Source of the DNA: Alectoria sarmentosa
Lineage: Eukaryota; Ascomycota; Lecanoromycetes; Lecanorales; Parmeliaceae
Assembly (NCBI GenBank): GCA_009733775.1
Contig: WOGZ01000392.1
Span: 1 to 28,456, forward strand
DNA length: 28,456 nt
Direction of reading: 5' to 3'
Part shown: in pieces, positions 22,020 through 28,456 of the stretch
Position numbering within the stretch: the stretch's first letter is position 1
Layout: each line of letters opens with the position of its first letter
Notes under the pieces: generated by a model
What the model was told of the DNA's origin: nothing
Database searches by the model: none
Seen by the model: the letters and a program-made list of their open reading frames with translations, nothing else
Position numbers and translations under genes: made by a program

Positions 22020-22560
22020 CCTTTAACGGCGAACTTCAAATGTGAAATTTTTATTAAAATATCGATGATCTTAACACAATCGCTTCATATATCATAATTT
22101 TTAAAAATCTTTTCAAAATAACTCTTTTAATTAAACGTTATAATGCGATTTTGATAATCGCGCATTATTTTCATATTTAAATAATAAATATATAATCTTA
22201 AATATATCATTCGAAATTTAATATTAAAAGCGCTTTTAAGCTCGTTGATAACGAATTAATTAAATCTTACGATAAAAATGTCGTCGATATAAATAATCAT
22301 AATAATTTTCTTTTTATCGTGAATAAAAACGTTAAAGTTTTTCGTCAAAAAATGATATTCGAGCTTTTAAAAAAAAAACAAATATGATATTATATTAAAT
22401 TCGAAACGATTATTTTAATTTATAAAGCGCTTTCTTGAAACGATAAACTTGATCGATATCATTTTTATATTTTTTAAATTAACGAACGTATATAATCTCT
22501 TCGATATTATCGTATAAAAATGCAATTTTAACATTCATTTGATTTAATTTCAAATCGAAA
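22020..22560 (-). other. Copia reverse transcriptase domain remnant
   Basis: The catalytic Tyr-Ile-Asp-Asp is intact at 22280-22291 in IIMIIYIDDIFIVRFN. Upstream are MNVKIAFLYDNIEEIIYV near 22520 and KALYKLK*SF at 22407-22433, where TAA replaces the Gln of the Copia KALYGLKQ motif. Downstream are NELKSAFNIKFRMIYLRLY and RDYQNRIITFN. The upstream motifs lie one base out of phase with the YIDD frame; the shift falls in the A10 run at 22369-22378. Confidence 0.92.
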
Positions 22561-23339
22561 ACGATTATTATGACAAAGATAATTTTATAATTTATAAATT
22601 TAATAATAAAAACGAAAGTTTTTTTAAAATTGATATCTTCGCGTTATATATAATTTTGAATTATTTATTGCGTCTTATATCGAATCATCTCGTTAATCGA
22701 CTCACGCTTAAATTTATAAATTTTTTTATTTCTCAAAACTTTACGACTCGCTGAGAATTTATAAAAATATCAAATTTTATTGTTAATCAAAAAATAATAT
22801 TTCTTATTTATATTTAATTATTAATTCATTTTGTATAAGACGTTCGTTATTATTTTTTTATAAATACGAAATTCGAATAATTCAAAGTTATTTATTTTCG
22901 CTAATAGCGCGATGAGATTAAATATTAAGATTTTTAAAAATGTGATAATAACGAAAACGACTTCGATAAAAAAGATTTATTGCGCATTTATAAAATTTAA
23001 ATTTATAACGACAATAAAAAGTTTTTTAATACACGATTTCGACATTTAAAGAAATCGTTGAGTCGAAAATGTGTTTGAAATTGCGACGATGATGTTGATA
23101 ATAATTATCAACGAGGAAAAGTTTTTAAAAAACTCAAAAAAAAAAACTTTGTCATTAATATCATTATTTATATCGTCTAAAATTATCGTTATAAATTTAA
23201 TTCTCATTATTATATCGATTTCGATGCGTGATATTGAAAATTGATTAACGATAAATGATCTTTCATTTGAGAATTGCGTTTTAAAATAATGATTTATTCA
23301 TTTAACGTTAAAATATCGTTGAATTCGATTATTTCGAAT
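22561..23339 (-). other. Copia linker between integrase and RT
   Basis: On the - strand a Ser/Asn-rich sequence follows the integrase end (MKDH or NERSF-type pieces near 23270, DDINNDINDKV near 23150). This interval is poorly conserved in Copia elements, so domain calls are not possible. A + strand reading of the same DNA is partly open but is a shadow. Confidence 0.5.
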
Positions 23340-24110
23340 AAATATTCGATAAAAATTACCTTCGTAATTTATCAAGCGATTCTCTTTATAACGATCATCG
23401 AATTTTTTTCAATTGATATCGAAGATTCAACGCTTTTCGCAAAGGTCTTTTTATTCAATGCGCTTTAAATAAAATAAATCAAATTTACGATCAAATTCGC
23501 TCTCATATGAAATTTTATTTATATTTACGATAAACGAATAATTGCGAAGATAATTGACGATCGTAATGAATTTTGAGATTATAAATTTCGAGAACTCGTT
23601 ATCTATTAATAAAATGTGAACTTTAATCATTAATGTTTAACTTAAACGTTCAAAAATTTCATTCATTTGAGGATTTTCAAAAATAATGAATTCTCATTTT
23701 ATTTTATGATCACGATGTTTTCATCGTTATGAATGCGTTTAATAATGAAATCATTATACTTCACATTAATTTTGAATAATTTAAAAACATTAAAAACATT
23801 ATTTTTATAAACATCGAAATGAATATAAAATCTTTTATTAACGTTTTTCATAAATTCAAATATTATTTAATAATTCGAACGAATCTCGACGCTCGATATA
23901 AGATTAAAAATATCGAAATAAAATAATTCGTTAACATATTTATCGAGAATTAAATGTTTTTTATGAAATAACGAATAAAGATTTAATTTTATGTAAGATA
24001 TATAAGCGTCTTCGAGCGTCGAGAATTTAAATAAATTCATTTTAATAAATATGCTCTCGAGGCGAGCGACATTCTGTTTTTTAAAATATTTTATATAAAT
24101 ATGTTATAAA
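23340..24110 (-). other. Copia integrase remnant with internal deletion
   Basis: The pre-integrase box has TAA-His (LDL*H) with His at 24101-24103 and NVARLES after it. The core shows FDIFNLISS with the first Asp at 23912-23914, KRIHNDEN with the second Asp at 23723-23725, and ENPQMNEIFERLS with Glu at 23649-23651. All three catalytic residues remain. The second Asp to Glu distance is only 74 bases, where the DD35E rule needs 108, so about 34 bases are missing, consistent with the frame change here. Later are LLIDNEFSKFI, NYLRNYSF and ESEFDRKFDLFYLKRIE, then NYEGNFYRIFI near 23360. Confidence 0.88.
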
Positions 24111-24289
24111 TCGAGAGTCTCGATATTGATAATCGTTAAAACAAAAATTAAATGATTTTTATTATTGAATATATAAAAATTATTACGTTAAATAATTTAC
24201 ATTTTATCACGCTCAATTTTGATTTTATTAAATAAAAATTTTATAAAATAATTATTCTTAAATAGAGCTCTTATAAAAATAAAGTTGAA

Positions 24290-24520
24290 ATTATTATTAA
24301 ATACATATAAGGCATTTTTAAAATTCAATGCCACGATTTGATCGTTAATTTTTTTAACTTCGATGCGAATAATGTTTATAATTACAATTAATAATATTTT
24401 ATCGTATTCTTTAACGATGTGAGACGTTTCAAATGATTAATAATCGAAAAATTTATTTCGATTATAAATAATGTGTCTGATGACATAAAAATCAAGACAA
24501 TTCAAATTTGAAATGTTTAA
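24290..24520 (-). other. Copia protease remnant
   Basis: LDFYVIRHIIYNR places an Asp at 24491-24493 and a His six codons later at 24473-24475, matching the Asp-x5-His start of Copia proteases (the DSGA-type active site). The next two residues are Phe-Tyr rather than Ser-Gly. Downstream VALNFKNALYVFNNNFNFI fits the conserved C-terminal part. It lies between the zinc knuckle and integrase, as expected. Confidence 0.72.
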
Positions 24521-24699
24521 ATTTATTTCTACGCAATTATTATAAGTTTTCAATACATTAAAATTTTTAAACTTCGATTTGAGTTTAAAATCGTTAAGTT
24601 TAAGTTTTTTGTTATTTTCGTTATTGTTATTGCCGTTCTTTCGTTTATTTCTTTATTCATTATTATTATTATTAAAGAAATTATTAACCTTATTATCAT

Positions 24700-25330
24700 C
24701 GACTTTGTGATCGTCGAAATCATAATAATGCATATCACATTTTTTGCACAATTTGACGATTTTGATAATATCGATATAATAATTTAATTAACATTCGTTT
24801 TAATTTACAACTCGAATAAAGGCTGAAAAAAAACGAATAATGAAAATATATATAATTTAAGCGTGTTTAAAGTGATAAATGTTTTAAAATCGTTATATAA
24901 CTTCGCTTAAAATGTGTTTGCATGATTCGTTTTTATTAAATAAAATATAATTTTGAAAATATTATTCGATATAATCGTTATAAAAAGATTTTAAATTGAA
25001 ATAAAATTATTAAATAAACAAGTTTTCGTTTAATTTGAATTGAATGAAAAAGTTTTAAAGTTTTATCAACGATTTTCGAAATTTATTAACATATTCGTTG
25101 AAATTATCATTATATTAATTTAGCGTTAAATTATTAAAACGTTGAAACGGGCGAATTAAATACTCAAAATCTTAAAAAAAGTAATTTTCTTTCAACTTAA
25201 TTCACGCGTTATAAACGTTAATTATATATTCAATATCGATATAATTGTTATTAATTACGCAAAAGCGCAAAACGATGCAAATGAAATTATGCGTTAATTT
25301 TCACGTCTTAAACTCAATTGTATCGTTATT
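24700..25330 (-). other. Copia gag with zinc knuckle remnant
   Basis: The frame reads EFKT*KLTHN, then INVYNA*IKLKENY, FNEYVNKFRKSLIKL and CKHILSE, the pattern of the Copia gag (UBN2-like) helical domain with stops at two conserved Trp. Near its end LCKKCDMHYYDFDDHK (Cys at 24746 and 24737, His at 24728) resembles the nucleic-acid-binding knuckle. An Asn-rich tail follows. The separate - strand open frame 24550-24738 is in another phase and is rejected. Confidence 0.75.
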
Positions 25331-25800
25331 ATTATCATCATCATTATTATTAAATAATAAAATTTAAAATCGATGCTTGTTTTTCGATTCGATTTATTTT
25401 TATAAATTAAAGATTTTAAAAACGTCTTTTATGATTCGTTTTTAAGTTATATAATTTATTAAATCGATTAATTTAATTCTTTTTTTTAAAACATCGATGA
25501 ATTTTAACGTTAAAAATTCGAACATAATAACGATAATAAATGTGATAATAAGAAATTTAATATAAAAGAAACGAAGCTGATAATGACTTTGAAATTTGAA
25601 TATTTTTTAAATAAAATAAAATGAACAAAGCAAATAAACGTGCTTTAAAGCTTATATTTACTTTATTTAAATAATTAATATAAATTATATATATGCCTGC
25701 GACCGTAAAAAATAATTCTCTTAAATCTCATATTAACAATTAACTTTTCAGCGTATTAAGACGAAAAAATTTCGCGATTCATATTAATTTGAGCGAAAAA

Positions 25801-25883
25801 TGCTCGTTTTTGATTTAAATAATGAATTTAAATGACGATCGATAAATTTGACACATTATTAATTAATTATTTCAATAAGCCCG
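25801..25883. repeat. 83-bp direct repeat in Copia leader, copy 1
   Basis: It begins TGCTCGTTTTTGATTTAAA and continues through GACGATCGATAAATTTGAC to AATAAGCCC. The matching copy starts 168 bases further on at 25969. A half copy of the GACGATCG part lies between them at about 25882-25935. Confidence 0.65.
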
Positions 25884-25968
25884 AACTTAAACGACGATCG
25901 ATAAATTTGATTTATCATTAATTGATTTGTTTTTAATGAGTTTTAAAATTAATAACTTTTAAAAGAAT

Positions 25969-26050
25969 TGCTCGTTTCGATTTAAACAAAAAACTTAACG
26001 ATGATCAATATAATTTCGACACGTTATCAATTAATTATTTTAATAAACCT
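25969..26050. repeat. 82-bp direct repeat in Copia leader, copy 2
   Basis: It begins TGCTCGTTTCGATTTAAAC and ends AATAAACCT. Its differences from copy 1 are mostly transitions, with small gaps. Confidence 0.65.
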
Positions 26051-26532
26051 TGAAATTGATTGTTTTCAACGATTGAGACGCATTTATTAATTAATTTTCA
26101 ATCGAATAAATACGTCGCACGATGAGAATATGCATTAATTAAATATAATTTTAAAAATTTAAAGGTTGCCTTTTTTAATTAACGTGACGTTTTTATTGAT
26201 TAAAATATATAATTTAATTTTCACGATCACGTCGTCGATAAGATTAACATTTTCAGCGAAAATTAAGATTCGTTTAAAATTAACGTTTAAACGTGCCTCG
26301 AGTCGAGGTTTTAAAATAATATTATTTCGTTGATATGATAATAAATCGAATGTTTCTTGACGCTTTAAAACTTTTGCGATGTTTTATAATAATATGCTCG
26401 CACAAAGTGTTTTTATAAAATAAAAATAAAGCTTTATAATTTAAAACGACTTTTGAGTTAATATATGCAAAGCATATCGATAAAATAAATGTCAAATTAT
26501 TAAATAAAGTTCGATCGATCGAATTTATAATC

Positions 26533-26650
26533 TGTTGAAAATAGATAATAGTTTATTTGATTAAGATGTTATATAGAATATAAGACTTATTAAATTTATA
26601 TCTAACGATAGTCGAATAGGGAAAGTGAAACGAATTTGATTATTTTAACA
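26533..26650 (-). repeat. Copia LTR, right copy (5' LTR of the element), 118 bp
   Basis: It begins TGTTGAAAATAG and ends ATTTTAACA. Its length equals the left copy. The element promoter should lie here and fire leftward. Confidence 0.9.
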
Positions 26651-26655
26651 ATTTA
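26651..26655. repeat. Copia target-site duplication, right (ATTTA)
   Basis: An exact copy of 18252-18256, directly after the right LTR. Confidence 0.82.
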
Positions 26656-28456
26656 AATAATTATAACATCGTAATCGCATATAACGAAATTGTGAAAAAA
26701 ATTAATAATGACTAAATTTTTTGATTTATAATAATTATAAAAAATAATGTTTAATCTTTTTTCTTTTAAAGTTGAAATTTTTATTATTATCGTTTTAAGA
26801 TTTTCATAATCACGAAATTTAACGTCGTATAAACGATAAATTAACTTTAACGCTATTTTTTCTTTTATTATAATAATTTTTATCGAGACGAATAAATATT
26901 AATGTCGTTATATAAATAATAAAAAAGTGAATTATTAACGTTAAATAATTATTTTAAAATAAAAATAAAGAAAAATCTTAATTTAAAAAAACGAAAATAA
27001 TAAAACTTAAATCGGAATTATAATATTTATTTTTAAAAATAAATAAGTTTAATCGAAAATTAAAATTTGAAAATGATAATAATAATGAAAAGAAAAAAAA
27101 TGTTTGAAAATTAAATTTTGAAAATAATATATTAATATAAATTAATTCGATAATTTTTAAAATTTTTATATACTTTTTCATTTATTAATATATATAAAAG
27201 AATAAAATAAAGTTGAGTTAAGAAATCTTACATTTATATGTGTAATTAATTATAAATTTTATGTTATTACGCTTTTCGATTAGCGCTCGAGTAGCGGCTT
27301 TTAAATCTTTCGAGCGCTCTTATTAAAAATTTATATATAAAATTTTTATAACTTATGCTTCTTATTTCTTTAAACATAAATTATTTTCAAAATTTCGTGA
27401 ATTATAAAGCTCGCTTTGCGTTATTTAATAATATAAAAATCACGAAATTCGATTTATTATTTATTAAATGAATAAATATTTAAATATCGATTTTGAAATT
27501 ATATTAAGCCTGCTCGAGGCGATTAATATTTTTTTCAATTTATTTATTTATTAACGAAGACGCGTATAATCGTTATTCTTTTATTAATTTATTATTAATA
27601 TAAATATATTTAATTTTGATATCTCTCGCTTAATTGTTATTAAACGTTTAAAATATATATATTTCTTTTATTTCTCTTTTGAAATCTTTATTAATTCTTT
27701 TAAGCAATTTTTCGCGAAATTTATTATTGTTAATAATCGAAATCGAAAACGAAATTAATAATTATTTTTTATTATTTATAAACGCGTAAAAAGATTTTTA
27801 AAAAGATTTTAAATAAACTTTTCGCTTTTATAATCGTTATTTTTTTAAATTAATTAATCTTCGTTTTTTCAAAACGCGTTTTTATCTTCTATTTCGTTTT
27901 TTTTCGTTTTTTTCTTTTAATAATACGTATTTTACATTTTTAAACGATCGAAAAATGTTTTAATCGATATAAAAAATTCTTTATTATGAGATTTATTAAC
28001 AAATTTTTTTAATATTAATTTCTTTAATAGCTTTTTTTTAAATTTGTCTTTTAATTCTCTTTTAACAATTATTTAATTTTTAATAAAATTAATAAATTAT
28101 ATTGCGCGTTACTCATATATTATAAAATCTTTACGACATAATTTCGATTTTATAAATTGAATTTACAATTAATATAATGCGACGTTATTTAAAGACGAAT
28201 TATTTAAATAATGTTATAATAATAATAAAATTAAAATCGTTACATTTAAAATAAACGTTTTATAAAACGAAAATAAAAATAATAATTAAAACGAAAATAA
28301 AGAGTATTAAAAAAGCGTTAAAATAAATATAAATTATTTTATTAATTTTAATAAGCGTGATATTAATAATATGTTATATTTTTTAAAATATAATATTATA
28401 ATTTTAATCGATAAATATAAAAAATATCGCGTTTATAACATTTAATATAATAACGT
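26656..28456. other. AT-rich RIP-degraded DNA, no gene
   Basis: The right flank returns to the CpG-only cytosine pattern. The - strand open frame 26978-27181 is low-complexity Phe/Ile/Asn/Lys and is not supported. The only structured piece seen is the inverted repeat at 27282-27318. Confidence 0.65.
27282..27318. repeat. G+C-rich inverted repeat AGCGCTCGA/TCGAGCGCT
   Basis: Perfect 9-bp arms separated by 19 bases. The arms contain two or three CpG each, in DNA that is otherwise almost all A/T. It does not fold as a tRNA. It may be a leftover terminal or structural piece of an older element. Confidence 0.5.

Larger units (their letters stand above)
21230..25500 (-). pseudogene. Copia gag-pol polyprotein, dead
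   Basis: From gag through integrase position 23723 the readable frame is one; between about 23720 and 23680 it moves; at the A10 run 22369-22378 it moves back to the original frame, and RT/RNase H then run to the end. Stops on the - strand are mostly TAA and TGA at expected Gln and Trp positions. The C-terminus reads FRQALDFE, followed by TGA and soon by TAA at 21230-21232. The start codon was not found; the first recognisable gag residues are near 25330 and the upstream limit given is approximate. Open frames on the + strand here (21500-21697, 23274-23468) are shadows. Confidence 0.88.
25501..26532 (-). other. Copia leader with internal repeats
   Basis: About 1 kb lies between the 5' LTR and the first recognisable gag. 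It may contain the true start of gag, but I could not identify one. It includes a direct repeat (25801-25883 and 25969-26050) and a short palindrome CCTCGAGTCGAGG at 26296-26308. Confidence 0.5.
18257..26650 (-). mobile_element. Ty1/Copia LTR retrotransposon, full length, RIP-inactivated
   Basis: A complete element of 8,394 bp transcribed right to left. Reading the - strand, the order is LTR, leader, gag, zinc knuckle, protease, integrase, RT, RNase H, long 3' noncoding segment, LTR. Integrase before RT is diagnostic of Copia (Pseudoviridae). The LTRs are short (118 bp). More than a third of the interior is noncoding, an unusual share. No clear primer binding site (left of 26533) or adjacent polypurine tract (right of 18374) could be identified. 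Confidence 0.93.

Noticed and set aside
21500..23468. Acidic + strand frames at 21500-21697 and 23274-23468, read at first as an unknown protein
   Set aside because: The opposite strand carries clear Copia RNase H, RT and integrase motifs over the same bases.
1..28456. Mitochondrial DNA, or another A/T-rich genome such as Plasmodium
   Set aside because: TGA at Trp alone could suggest a mitochondrial code, but TAA also sits at Trp and Gln positions, no mitochondrial gene is present, and nuclear LTR retrotransposons with chromodomain and transition-only LTR differences point to RIP in a fungus.

Overview
This is AT-rich, non-genic DNA from a fungal nuclear genome, most likely a filamentous ascomycete. 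It carries the mark of repeat-induced point mutation (RIP). C and G survive mainly in CpG, CpA and TpG are scarce, TpA is abundant, and former coding frames are broken by TAA, TGA and some TAG at Trp or Gln positions. No intact protein-coding gene, tRNA, rRNA or CRISPR array was found. The short open frames scattered through the window are chance openings or shadows of decayed retrotransposon frames.

Layout. Positions 1-839 are decayed AT-rich DNA. Positions 840-3482 may be a short LTR-type element: two 151-bp direct repeats flank 2.3 kb with no recognisable coding. Positions 3483-8012 are decayed DNA with a few simple repeats and palindromes, followed by a weak unidentified coding remnant (8013-8688). 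Positions 8689-15772 are a complete Ty3/Gypsy chromovirus on the + strand. It has 195-bp LTRs, an ATTTT target duplication, and one gag-pol frame reading gag, C2HC finger, protease, RT, RNase H, integrase and chromodomain. Positions 15778-18251 are decayed DNA. Positions 18257-26650 are a complete Ty1/Copia element on the - strand, with 118-bp LTRs and an ATTTA target duplication. Its order is gag, zinc knuckle, protease, integrase, RT, RNase H, followed by an unusual 2.9-kb 3' noncoding segment full of tandem repeats and two polypurine tracts. Positions 26656-28456 are decayed DNA.

How the parts relate. Both elements are dead. By hand count, the Gypsy LTRs differ at about 31 of 195 positions and all differences are transitions. 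The Copia LTRs differ at about 21 of 118, with one transversion. Catalytic residues of the Gypsy protease, RT and integrase are changed by transitions (Asp to Asn, Glu to Lys, Gly to Asn). The Gypsy frame has no detectable indel, whereas Copia pol has at least two frame changes. Both elements keep more non-CpG cytosine than the DNA around them, so they look like younger insertions into older, more heavily mutated DNA. I found no novel functional system. The main interest is the preserved architecture under RIP, the Copia 3' repeat segment, the possible short element at 840-3482 and the unidentified remnant next to the Gypsy insertion.
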